Shown here: positions 33,992 through 41,805 of the stretch, in pieces
Numbering within the stretch: position 1 is the first letter of the stretch
Layout: each line of letters starts with the position of its first letter
Assembly (NCBI GenBank): GCA_038251315.1
Contig: JBBSBK010000014.1
Location: forward strand, 1 to 48,918
Direction of reading: 5' to 3'
Source: JBBKXP01 sp038251315
GTDB taxonomy: Bacteria > Pseudomonadota > Alphaproteobacteria > Rhodobacterales > Rhodobacteraceae
Length of the DNA: 48,918 nt
Program-made: the position numbers and the translations under genes
Notes under the pieces: model-generated
Database searches by the model: none
What the model was told of the DNA's origin: nothing
The model's input: the letters and a program-made list of their open reading frames with translations, nothing else

Positions 33992-35353
33992 ATGTCGCAG
34001 ACCGTCACGCTTCCGCTTTGGCTTCTGATCCTCATCCTGCTGATGTCGGCAGTGACGTTCGCGTCGCATTTCCTGTTTCCGTCAGTGCGCTGGTTCTTTC
34101 GCAAACGGGCCGAACGACTGGTCGCCCGTCTGAATACCCGCCTGACACGGCCCATCGAACCCTTCAAGCTGGCGCGCCGGCATGACATGATCCAGCGGCT
34201 GATCTACGACCCCGGCGTGACCGAAGCAATCGTGGTGCATGCCCGCGATAACGACGTGCCGGAAAACGTCGCCTTCGAACTGGCGGGTCGGTATGCGCGC
34301 GAGATCGTGCCGTCGTTCAGCGCCACCGCCTATTTCACATTTGGGACAAGGTTGGCCAAATGGCTGTCGCGCACGCTGTACCGGATCCGCTTGGGGGCCT
34401 TTGATCGCGAAACGCTCGAAGCGATCGACCGCGACGCGACGGTGATTTTCGTGATGAACCACCGCAGCAACATGGATTACATGCTTGTCACATACCTTGT
34501 GTCGCGTGCCGGGGCGCTGTCTTATGCGGTGGGCGAATGGGCGCGGGTCTGGCCGCTGTCCACGGTGATCCGGGCGATGGGGGCCTATTTCATCCGGCGC
34601 CGGTCGCGCGGTGCGCTTTATCGCAAGGTGCTCGCCCGCTATGTGCAGATGGCGACAAAAGGCGGCGTCACGCAGGCGATCTTCCCCGAGGGCGGCCTAA
34701 GCCTGACCGGGGCGCTGGCACCGCCGAAACTGGGTCTGCTGAACTACATCATCGAGGATTTCCGGCCCGGCGGGCGCGATGTGATCTTTGTGCCCGTTGC
34801 CCTGAATTATGACCGGGTGCTCGAAGACCGGTTCCTGATCGCCGCCGACAAGACCGGGGTGCGCCGGTTTCGCCCGCCTTTGGGGATGGTCCTGCGGGCG
34901 GTGGGCGGGCATTTGTGGCAGCGGATCACGTTCCGGTTCCGCCCCTTTGGCACCGCGTCGGTCGGGTTCGGCCGGCCGCTGGACCTCGGCCAGTTTCTGC
35001 ACGACGCGACCGGGGATCAGACCGAACAGGTGGCTGCCGAACTGATGACCCGCATCAGCGCCGTCGTGCCGGTTCTACCGGTTCCGCTGGTGGCGCATTT
35101 CCTGTTGCATGGTCTGCACACCCGGCCCGAAATCATCGCCGCCGCAACAACTGCGTTGACCCGGTTGCACGACCGTCGCGTGTCCCTGCCCCGGCGCGAT
35201 GTCGGCACTGTGGTCAGCGACGCCCTCGCGATTCTCGTCAGCCGCGATCTGATTTCCGATGGCCCCGACGGTATCGTGCTGAAGAATGACGCAAGCGACG
35301 TTCTGGCTTATTATGCTCGATCCATCGCGCACCACTTCGGCGACACCGTTTAG
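33992..35353 (+). CDS. Glycerol-3-phosphate acyltransferase-like (PlsB-type) protein
   Basis: A 453-aa membrane acyltransferase. One N-terminal transmembrane helix (about 6-27: LPLWLLILILLMSAVTFASH) is followed by the acyltransferase catalytic HX4D motif in MNHRSNMDYML (NHRSNMD, about residues 154-160) and the FPEGGLSLTG acceptor motif. The C-terminal part has the PVLPVPLVAHFLL stretch seen in PlsB-like enzymes. It may make lysophosphatidic acid, but specificity cannot be assigned. The ATG at 33992 is the better start; the frame extends 36 codons upstream. It lies between ecm (divergent) and ccr (same strand, 167 bp later). Confidence 0.85.
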   Translation: MSQTVTLPLWLLILILLMSAVTFASHFLFPSVRWFFRKRAERLVARLNTRLTRPIEPFKLARRHDMIQRLIYDPGVTEAIVVHARDNDVPENVAFELAGRYAREIVPSFSATAYFTFGTRLAKWLSRTLYRIRLGAFDRETLEAIDRDATVIFVMNHRSNMDYMLVTYLVSRAGALSYAVGEWARVWPLSTVIRAMGAYFIRRRSRGALYRKVLARYVQMATKGGVTQAIFPEGGLSLTGALAPPKLGLLNYIIEDFRPGGRDVIFVPVALNYDRVLEDRFLIAADKTGVRRFRPPLGMVLRAVGGHLWQRITFRFRPFGTASVGFGRPLDLGQFLHDATGDQTEQVAAELMTRISAVVPVLPVPLVAHFLLHGLHTRPEIIAAATTALTRLHDRRVSLPRRDVGTVVSDALAILVSRDLISDGPDGIVLKNDASDVLAYYARSIAHHFGDTV

Positions 35354-35430
35354 GGTAACCCTCGCGGTCCACTCGCGGCGTTTCTGCGGTGCGGCAGACA
35401 TAAAATTACAAATTCGTGCCATAAAGTATT

Positions 35431-35440
35431 GCAATATTGC
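35431..35440. promoter_or_regulatory. Palindrome GCAATATTGC upstream of ccr
   Basis: GCAATATTGC (35431-35440) is a perfect 10-bp palindrome in an AT-rich patch about 80 bases before the ccr start. Its longer context, TATTGCAATATTGCGTGA, contains overlapping TTGCAA-like halves, recalling short-chain acyl-CoA regulator sites of Rhodobacter (TTTGCAAA-type). The match is partial, so this is a candidate operator only. Confidence 0.35.
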
Positions 35441-35520
35441 GTGACGGAAATTATCTGTCGGAGCAAGCCGCGTGATTCTGCGCTGCGGCATTATGTGGAT
35501 TGATCCCGATGGAGACTGCG

Positions 35521-36816
35521 ATGGCCCTCGATCAGCCCCTGCCCACCGCGTCCTATGACGCGCGGCACAAAGATCTTTACGACGTTGGGCAAATGCCCCC
35601 GCTGGGTCATGTTCCGGCGCGGATGTATGCTTGGGTCTTGCGCCGCGAGCGCCATGGCGAGCCCGAACAAGCCCTCAAGGTCGAAGTCGTCGATGTGCCT
35701 CGCCCCGACAGCAACGAGGTGCTGGTCATGGTGATGGCCGCCGGCATCAATTATAACGGCGTCTGGGCCTGTCTGGGCGAACCGATGTCCACCTTTGACG
35801 TTCACAAGGCCGCCTATGCAATCCTTGGGTCGGATGCCGCCGGCATAATCTGGGCCGTGGGTGACAAGGTGAAACGGTGGAAAGTCGGCGACGAGGTTGT
35901 CATTCATTGCAATCAGGACGACGGCGACGACGAGCATTGCAATGGCGGTGACCCGATGTTTTCGCCCAGCCAGCGCATATGGGGCTATGAAACCCCCGAC
36001 GGGTCTTTCGCACAGTTCACCTGCGTCCAATCCCAGCAGTTGATGCCCCGCCCCAAGCACCTGACGTGGGAAGAATCGGCCTGCTACACCCTGACCCTCG
36101 CCACCGCCTACCGGATGCTGTTCGGCCACGAACCGCATGAGTTGAAGCCGGGTATGAACGTGCTGGTATGGGGCGCATCGGGCGGCCTTGGGTCTTATGC
36201 GATTCAGCTCATCAACACTGCCGGGGCCAACGCGATCGGCGTCATCAGTGACGAGGACAAGCGCGAATTTGTGATGTCGCTGGGCGCCAAGGGCGTCATC
36301 AACCGCAAGGATTTCGATTGCTGGGGACAGATGCCGACGGTCAACACGCCGGAATACAAAAGCTGGTTCGCCGAAGTACGCAAATTCGGCAAAGCGATCT
36401 GGGACGTCACCGGAAAGGGCAACAACGTCGATCTGGTGTTTGAACATCCGGGCGAATCGACATTTCCGGTCTCGGTTTTCGTGGTCAAGCGCGGCGGCAT
36501 GGTGGTGATCTGTGCGGGCACGACGGGGTATAACCTGACGCTCGACGCGCGATATCTCTGGATGCACCAGAAACGGGTGCAGGGCAGCCATTTCGCCAAC
36601 CTCAAACAGGCGTCGCAGGCCAACCAGTTGATGGTCGAACGCCGCCTTGATCCCTGCATGTCCGAAGTGTTCGGCTGGGCCGATATCCCCGCCGCCCATA
36701 CCAAGATGCGCCGCAACGAACACAAGCCGGGCAACATGGCTGTGCTGGTGCAGTCGCCCCGTACCGGGCTGCGGACGTTTGACGACGCGATCGCCGAATC
36801 CCGCCTCGGACCCTGA
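35521..36816 (+). CDS. ccrA: Crotonyl-CoA carboxylase/reductase
   Basis: The key enzyme of the ethylmalonyl-CoA pathway: NADPH-dependent reductive carboxylation of crotonyl-CoA to (2S)-ethylmalonyl-CoA. The 431-aa protein is an MDR/zinc-less alcohol-dehydrogenase-fold member with HCNQDDGDDEHCNGGDPMFS and IWGYETPDGSFAQF, NADPH-binding WGASGGLGSYAIQL, and EHPGESTFPVS. The N-terminus (M)ALDQP...ARHKDLYDVGQMPPLGHVP matches known Ccr proteins. ATG 35521 has GGAG seven bases upstream; the frame extends 7 codons further. Its promoter region (35354-35520) is AT-rich and holds the GCAATATTGC palindrome. Confidence 0.97.
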   Translation: MALDQPLPTASYDARHKDLYDVGQMPPLGHVPARMYAWVLRRERHGEPEQALKVEVVDVPRPDSNEVLVMVMAAGINYNGVWACLGEPMSTFDVHKAAYAILGSDAAGIIWAVGDKVKRWKVGDEVVIHCNQDDGDDEHCNGGDPMFSPSQRIWGYETPDGSFAQFTCVQSQQLMPRPKHLTWEESACYTLTLATAYRMLFGHEPHELKPGMNVLVWGASGGLGSYAIQLINTAGANAIGVISDEDKREFVMSLGAKGVINRKDFDCWGQMPTVNTPEYKSWFAEVRKFGKAIWDVTGKGNNVDLVFEHPGESTFPVSVFVVKRGGMVVICAGTTGYNLTLDARYLWMHQKRVQGSHFANLKQASQANQLMVERRLDPCMSEVFGWADIPAAHTKMRRNEHKPGNMAVLVQSPRTGLRTFDDAIAESRLGP

Positions 36817-36969
36817 TCGTCGGGTAACGGAACGCGGCCAAACGGTCGCGACACGCGTCATCGGCGCACATCGCAAAACCAAATGCTTGCCGGTACGGAC
36901 CCTCCCCATATCCGGGGGGCCAGATCAGGCGAGTATTTTTGTTAAGAAATCCCGTGCTACCATAGGTTG

Positions 36970-36984
36970 TTAAGACTTCATTAA
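36970..36984. promoter_or_regulatory. CtrA-type binding site TTAA-N7-TTAA before the quorum-sensing genes
   Basis: Positions 36970-36973 (TTAA), seven bases GACTTCA, then 36981-36984 (TTAA) fit the CtrA consensus TTAA-N7-TTAA exactly. The site is 22 bases before the ATG of the small protein that precedes luxR. It is the only exact match I found in this window, in a GC-rich background. CtrA control is inferred: the site could activate a leaderless or downstream start, or repress a promoter just upstream. Confidence 0.55.
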
Positions 36985-37005
36985 TCTTTCCTCAAGAGGG
37001 TGCTT

Positions 37006-37221
37006 ATGGGACATCAGTGGATCATCGACGTTCTTGCTGACCTTCGGACCTTTGCCCAGACGAACGGCATGCCGCAACTGGCTGCCGAACTGGACGATGT
37101 GTCGCGCAAGGCGAGCGTCGAAATCGGCGGTTCGAGGGAAAGGACACCCTTGCGGGTGGTGGGTGACGACGCTGCAACTGGACACATTCCTCGCGCAGTT
37201 GGAATCGGCCGCCGGGCTTGA
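37006..37221 (+). CDS. Small 71-aa protein upstream of luxR
   Basis: A 71-aa protein: MGHQWIIDVLADLRTFAQTNGMPQL is an amphipathic helical start, then AAELDDVSRKASVEIG and an arginine-rich C-terminal tail. I recall a small conserved family of this type next to LuxR-type genes in Rhodobacterales, but no function. The ATG at 37006 has a strong AAGAGGG Shine-Dalgarno sequence five bases ahead, which supports it. The gene overlaps the presumed luxR GTG start (37163) by 59 bases in another frame, so translation may be coupled. The tail may not be conserved; a shorter functional part is possible. Confidence 0.62.
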   Translation: MGHQWIIDVLADLRTFAQTNGMPQLAAELDDVSRKASVEIGGSRERTPLRVVGDDAATGHIPRAVGIGRRA

Positions 37222-37936
37222 CCAGATCCAGGACCTGATCGTCGCCCTGCGCGACCATTACAGCGTCGACCACATCGTCTATCACTGGGTCAGCGCGGAC
37301 GGCGAACAATACGGCTGCGGTACCTACGATCCGGCCTGGGTCCAGCGCTATGTCGATCAGGACTATCTGCGCGTCGATCCGGTCGTGATCGGCTGCTTTC
37401 AGCGGTTTCACCCAGTCGAATGGAAGCGGCTCGACTGGTCGTCCAAGGCCGCACGGGCATTTCAGCGCGACGCCATTGCGCATGGCGTTGGCAGTCAGGG
37501 GTTTTCGATCCCGATCCGGGGGCCATCGGGCCAGTTCGCCCTGTTTACCGCGTCGCATAGCTGCGACGACGCGACATGGGCCACGTTCACGGCAGATAAC
37601 CAGCGCGACCTGATCCTGATCGCGCACTATTTCAACCAGAAGGCTCTGGAATTTGAAAAGTCGCGCACCCCGGAACCGGCCAAGTCCCTGTCCCCACGTG
37701 AAATCGACGCGCTGACCTTTCTGGCGATGGGTTACGGGCGCGCGCAAGTCGCCGACATGCTCGAGATTTCCGAACATACGCTGCGGGCCTATATCGAAAG
37801 CGCGCGGTTCAAGCTGGGCGCGATGAACACCATCCATGCGATCACCCGCGCCCTGTCCGAAGGGCTGATCGTCGTCGGCGGTACCAGCCGTGCGGCGGCA
37901 GGCGATTGGCCCGGTCGGGTGCGTGCCCCGGCATAG
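37163..37936 (+). CDS. luxR: LuxR-family quorum-sensing regulator
   Basis: A 257-aa transcription factor that binds an acyl-homoserine lactone. The N-terminal autoinducer domain (about 10-150) keeps the usual tryptophan, tyrosine and aspartate pattern: YDPAWVQRYVDQDYLRVDPV, HPVEW and the following GVGSQGFSIPIRG. The C-terminal LuxR helix-turn-helix (about 174-235) is LSPREIDALTFLAMG...QVADMLEISEHTLRAYI. The start is not certain: GTG 37163 gives the family-like start (M)TTLQLDTF. The frame is open further upstream, but those codons mirror the small protein gene. The luxI gene follows 80 bp later in the same direction. Confidence 0.9.
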   Translation: MTTLQLDTFLAQLESAAGLDQIQDLIVALRDHYSVDHIVYHWVSADGEQYGCGTYDPAWVQRYVDQDYLRVDPVVIGCFQRFHPVEWKRLDWSSKAARAFQRDAIAHGVGSQGFSIPIRGPSGQFALFTASHSCDDATWATFTADNQRDLILIAHYFNQKALEFEKSRTPEPAKSLSPREIDALTFLAMGYGRAQVADMLEISEHTLRAYIESARFKLGAMNTIHAITRALSEGLIVVGGTSRAAAGDWPGRVRAPA

Positions 37937-37962
37937 GGGCGACGTCACGGTGCCTTTGGCCG

Positions 37963-37987
37963 ACGTTAACCATCCTTGCGCTAACGT
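37963..37987. promoter_or_regulatory. Inverted repeat ACGTTA-N13-TAACGT upstream of luxI
   Basis: ACGTTA (37963-37968) and TAACGT (37982-37987) form an inverted repeat 29-54 bases before the luxI ATG, within the luxR-luxI gap. The half-sites are about two helical turns apart, as expected for a dimeric activator such as LuxR, but the sequence is not the classical 20-bp lux box. Confidence 0.3.
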
Positions 37988-38016
37988 GCCCCCATCGAAC
38001 GATCAGGGGGCATGCC

Positions 38017-38649
38017 ATGCTGCGCTATCTCTACCGCGACCAACTCGACACCTTTCCGGCCCTGCGCGACGCGATGCTGCGCGACCGGGCCGACCAGTTT
38101 CGCACCCGGCTGGGCTGGGATGTGCAGGTTGACACACTGGGGCGGGAACATGATGACTACGATGCGCTGAACCCGCTTTACGTGATCTGGCAGCGCCCGG
38201 ACGGGATGCACGGCGGATCGATGCGGTTTCTGCCGACCACCGGGCCGACGATGATCGCCGACCATTTCGCCGGGCTGACCGACGTTGCGGCGATCCGCAG
38301 CCCGCTGATCTGGGAGTGCACCCGGTTCTGTCTGAACCGGCACGCCAGCGGTAACGTCGCCGCCGCGCTGATGCTGGGCGGGGGTGAATTGATGCGGGCC
38401 TTCGGGCTGCGCCATTTCGTCGGCGTGTTTGATGCCCGGATGGTGCGCATTTACCGCATGATCGGTGCCTCGCCCGACGTGCTGGGCAGCACCGGAGAGG
38501 GGCGCGACGCGATCAGCGTCGGGCTGTGGCACTATTCCGCGCAGGCCCACGACCAGTTGCTGCAACGCGCCGGGCTGTCGGCGGCGCTGTCGGCCAACTG
38601 GTTTGCCCGTGCCTTTGGCACCCCCGAACCGCACCGCATGACTGCCTGA
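38017..38649 (+). CDS. luxI: Acyl-homoserine-lactone synthase (LuxI family)
   Basis: A 210-aa enzyme that makes an N-acyl-homoserine lactone signal from S-adenosylmethionine and an acyl carrier protein or acyl-CoA donor. The conserved LuxI residues are visible: R, F and W in RADQFRTRLGW, acidic pair in DDYDALNPLYVI, and GGSMRFLPTTGPTMI plus WECTRFCLNR (catalytic-pocket Glu and Arg). MLRYLYRDQ at 38017 is the usual start; the longer upstream frame runs into luxR. The cognate receptor is probably the upstream LuxR. The acyl chain cannot be predicted. Confidence 0.92.
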   Translation: MLRYLYRDQLDTFPALRDAMLRDRADQFRTRLGWDVQVDTLGREHDDYDALNPLYVIWQRPDGMHGGSMRFLPTTGPTMIADHFAGLTDVAAIRSPLIWECTRFCLNRHASGNVAAALMLGGGELMRAFGLRHFVGVFDARMVRIYRMIGASPDVLGSTGEGRDAISVGLWHYSAQAHDQLLQRAGLSAALSANWFARAFGTPEPHRMTA

Positions 38650-38688
38650 CCACTGGTCCCTGCCGTCGGCCCCGGCTAGGGTCGGCGC

Positions 38689-40230
38689 ATGAACGTGCCC
38701 GCCCTCACATTCTCGTCCGATCAGGCCGCCGCATGGGACGCCGTCGCCGCGAACCTGCGCAGCGCAGGCGTCGATCTGACTGACGATCTGCTGACCCCGG
38801 CGCAAGACGATCAATCCAGCGTCATGGCGGTGATCGGCAAGGCCGGATCGGGCAAGACCATGCTGCTGGCCGCGCTTTACCGTGCGCTGGCCGAGGCCGG
38901 AGTCGATATCATTTCCGGCGATTGGGAGGGGCGCAAGCGCAAGGATCGCCGGACCCTCGCCATCCTCGCGCCCACCAACAAGGCCGCCAGCGTCTTGCGC
39001 AATCAGGGCGTACCGGCAACAACGATCCATCGTATCCTTTACACCCCGGTCTATGACCCAGAATACGAAAAGGTCGCCGAATGGCTCGCCGGACAGGGCG
39101 AACGCCCGACCATCGAAGGACTGACCGACCTCGCGCTCGAGCGTGCCTTTGCGTCCTACCAGATCAACACGTCAATCCCCGCAGCACTCGCCTCGGCGGG
39201 TCTGCGCGGGTCAGACTTCATCACCGGCTGGAAACGGCGCGAAGACCCGCTCGATATCGGTCTGGTCGATGAAAGTTCGATGCTGGACGAAAAGCAGTTC
39301 GACGACCTGCGCGAAATCTTTCCGACCCTGCTGCTGTTCGGCGACCCGGCTCAGCTCCCCCCGGTCAAGGGCAAGGGCGACGAAGGCGGCGGTATGGTAT
39401 TCGACGGGTTGCCCGCGCCGCGCGTCCTGACCCTGACCCGGATCCACCGGCAGGACGCCGACAACCCGATCCTCGACCTTGCGCACGCGCTGGCCGATCC
39501 GGCAGTCGACTTCCCGACGTTCGAGGGACTGGTCGGAGCCGCCGCGAAGTCTGATGAAAGGGTGGTCTGGGCCGAACGGGTCGAATCCGATCTGATGGCG
39601 CGGTCGCCCGTGCTGGTCTGGCGCAACGCCACACGGATCAAGCTGATCCACGCCTTTCGGGCAGCCTTCGACGCGCCCGCCGACGAACTACGCGAAGGCG
39701 AGCCGCTGATCTGCGACGGTATCGAACTGCCCTTGAAACACCGCAAAAAGCGACTCGACCTCGAGGCGCGGGGGCTCATCAAGGGGGCGCAGGTCATCTA
39801 TCTTGGGCCGGGGCGCAAACCGGGGTTTTCGCGGCTGCACGTGATCGGCGCCCCTGACCCCCGGGTCAGTGCCGCCAGCATCGTCAAAATCGAACATGAA
39901 GGCGACGGCGAGCCCTTCATCCCCTTTGCCGCCAAGATGGGGGCGACGTTCCTGCACGGTGCGGCGGTGACGATCCACAAGGCGCAAGGGTCGCAGTGGG
40001 ACACCGTGCAGGTCTTTGCCCCCGACATTTTTGTCGCCGCACGGATGGGCAGGGTCGAGGCGGGGCAGCCGCTGTGGAAACGGCTGGCCTATGTGGCGAT
40101 CACACGGGCAGAAACCCAACTGCGCTGGGTGGTCAGGAACCGGCTGGCGCGGCCGACCGGACCGCTACGCGTCGATGATCTGACGGTGCTTGCGACTCCG
40201 CTGTCGCTGACGGGGGACGACGAGATATGA
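38689..40230 (+). CDS. RecD-like/Dda-type SF1B DNA helicase
   Basis: A 513-aa ATP-dependent helicase of the AAA_30/UvrD_C_2 type (RecD2- or Dda-like). Walker A GKAGSGKT (about 50-57), motif Ia LAPTNKAASVL, Walker B VDESSML, DPAQLPPV, the motif V-like TIHKAQGSQWDTV and the C-terminal YVAITRAETQL. The length suits single RecD-like proteins without RecB/RecC; none of those genes are nearby. Role in DNA repair or replication-fork processing is inferred. Its TGA overlaps the ATG of the following SDR gene (ATGA). Confidence 0.92.
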   Translation: MNVPALTFSSDQAAAWDAVAANLRSAGVDLTDDLLTPAQDDQSSVMAVIGKAGSGKTMLLAALYRALAEAGVDIISGDWEGRKRKDRRTLAILAPTNKAASVLRNQGVPATTIHRILYTPVYDPEYEKVAEWLAGQGERPTIEGLTDLALERAFASYQINTSIPAALASAGLRGSDFITGWKRREDPLDIGLVDESSMLDEKQFDDLREIFPTLLLFGDPAQLPPVKGKGDEGGGMVFDGLPAPRVLTLTRIHRQDADNPILDLAHALADPAVDFPTFEGLVGAAAKSDERVVWAERVESDLMARSPVLVWRNATRIKLIHAFRAAFDAPADELREGEPLICDGIELPLKHRKKRLDLEARGLIKGAQVIYLGPGRKPGFSRLHVIGAPDPRVSAASIVKIEHEGDGEPFIPFAAKMGATFLHGAAVTIHKAQGSQWDTVQVFAPDIFVAARMGRVEAGQPLWKRLAYVAITRAETQLRWVVRNRLARPTGPLRVDDLTVLATPLSLTGDDEI

Positions 40231-40955
40231 AAACCGCCATCGTTACCGGGGCCAGCGGCGGGATCGGGCGGGCGACGGCGCTGGCGTTTCTGAACGCCGG
40301 CTGGCAGGTCGGCCTGATCGCGCGGTCGGCGGAGAAACTGGCCGCTCTGGCGCAGGACCACCCAAACGCGATCGCCCTGCCCTGCGACGTCACCGGGGAA
40401 ACGGCGGTTGCTGCCGCCTTCGACACCTTCTCACAAACCGCTAACCGCCTCGACGTCCTGTTCAACAACGCCGGCATCTTTACCCCGCCCGCCCCGATCG
40501 ACGAAATCCCGGTCTCGGACTGGCATGACGCGGTTGCGGTCAACCTGACCGGCATGTTCCTTTGCGCCCGCGCCGCCTTTGGCCAGATGCGCCGACAGAC
40601 CCCCCAAGGCGGTCGGATCATCAACAACGGATCGGTCTCTGCCCAGGCACCCCGGCCCGGATCGGTGACCTATACGACCACGAAACACGGCGTCACCGGG
40701 TTGACCAAGACGCTGGCGCTGGACGGGCGGGCGTTCGACATCGCCGCCGGGCAGATCGATATCGGCAATGCGCGTACCGATATGGTCGCCGCACTTGCGA
40801 GCCGGGCACGCGACGCCGGTCAGCCCGAACCCGAAACGATGGATGTCGCATTGGTCGCCGACGCGGTGCTGCGGATGGCCGAGTTACCGCCCGAGGCGAA
40901 CGTACTGTTCCAGACCATCATGGCAACGAAAATGCCGCTGGTCGGGCGCGGCTGA
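40227..40955 (+). CDS. Short-chain dehydrogenase/reductase
   Basis: A 242-aa NAD(P)-dependent classical SDR. TGASGGIGRAT (about 6-16) is the cofactor motif, NNAGIF follows, and the catalytic Ser and YxxxK are in SVSAQAPRPGSVTYTTTKHG (Tyr-Thr-Thr-Thr-Lys). C-terminal QIDIGNARTDMV fits. The substrate is unknown. It is translationally coupled to the helicase gene by ATGA, but no shared pathway is apparent. It converges on the TIGR02186 gene with 100 bp between. Confidence 0.92.
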   Translation: MKTAIVTGASGGIGRATALAFLNAGWQVGLIARSAEKLAALAQDHPNAIALPCDVTGETAVAAAFDTFSQTANRLDVLFNNAGIFTPPAPIDEIPVSDWHDAVAVNLTGMFLCARAAFGQMRRQTPQGGRIINNGSVSAQAPRPGSVTYTTTKHGVTGLTKTLALDGRAFDIAAGQIDIGNARTDMVAALASRARDAGQPEPETMDVALVADAVLRMAELPPEANVLFQTIMATKMPLVGRG

Positions 40956-41055
40956 TCCTGGGCGGATCGGGTTTCATTGAAAAAAATTATCTGGCAATCG
41001 CGTTCAAGCGAGCCAAGGGGTCGCGAAATGCGATTCCGGTCAAACGCAAAACGCT

Positions 41056-41805
41056 TTAGCGGCGCAGCAACTGGAACACGGCCGAGGCCCCCCAGCCAGC
41101 ACCGATTGCGATGGCAATCGACAGCAGGCCGTAAAGCAGCGCGTCATCGTGCGCCAGATCGTAGAGCCAGCGTTCCAGCCCGACCTTGTTCACCGGGATC
41201 ACGGTATCGTATTCGTCGACGACCGCACCATCGCGGGTCAGAAAGATGCGGGCGGAATAGGATCCTTCGGTCAGGTTCGACGGCAAGAGGATTTTGGTGC
41301 CGAATAGCGATTCCTCCTCAAGATCGACGGTGCCTTCCAGCACCTGATACAGCCCGTTGGCGGCTCGGATCCGGATCAGTGCCTTGGTGAATTCCTCGGA
41401 TCCGGCAATCGTCGCCCCGACCGACCGGATCGCGCGGGGGATGGTGATCCGATAGCGCAGATCCTCGATGTCGCGCAGCACATCGGCCATCGGACCGGAA
41501 CTGGCCACCGCATAAAATGTCGGGGCCGAATCGACGTCGATGATGTTGGTATTGACCCAGATGCCAAGACGGCGTTCCTTGCGGCGCACCTCGACCGGGG
41601 CCTGCGGGCCGGACACGGCGATGATGACGCCAAGCGCGCCTGGCGGCGGCGGCCCGTCGCGCTTGATCGCGCCATAGATCAGGATCTCGGACCCCTTGAA
41701 CGTCGCGGTGATCGACACTTCGCCCCGGCTGAGGCCCAACACGATTTCCTCCGCCCGCAGCGGGGTGGCAAGCAACAGCAAAAATGCGAGCAGGGCGCGG
41801 GTCAA
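41056..41805 (-). CDS. TIGR02186 family membrane-anchored protein
   Basis: A 249-aa exported protein of the TIGR02186 family: a signal peptide ((M)TRALLAFLLLLATPLRAEE), a beta-rich domain (GLSRGEVSITATFKGSEILIYGAIKRD cut short here) with RKERRLGIWVNTN, and a C-terminal transmembrane helix (about 222-245). The start is probably TTG at 41805, whose bases overlap the TauE stop (TTGA, 41802-41805). The family is regularly paired with a TauE/SafE permease in alphaproteobacteria, so it may be a periplasmic partner of the exporter. The exported anion is unknown. Confidence 0.85.
   Translation of the reverse strand: MTRALLAFLLLLATPLRAEEIVLGLSRGEVSITATFKGSEILIYGAIKRDGPPPPGALGVIIAVSGPQAPVEVRRKERRLGIWVNTNIIDVDSAPTFYAVASSGPMADVLRDIEDLRYRITIPRAIRSVGATIAGSEEFTKALIRIRAANGLYQVLEGTVDLEEESLFGTKILLPSNLTEGSYSARIFLTRDGAVVDEYDTVIPVNKVGLERWLYDLAHDDALLYGLLSIAIAIGAGWGASAVFQLLRR

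Noticed and set aside
36901..36920. CTCCCC-ATATCC-GGGGGG hairpin as a ccr terminator
   Set aside because: The stem is only about six pairs including a G-T pair, and no T run follows directly. Too weak to call.
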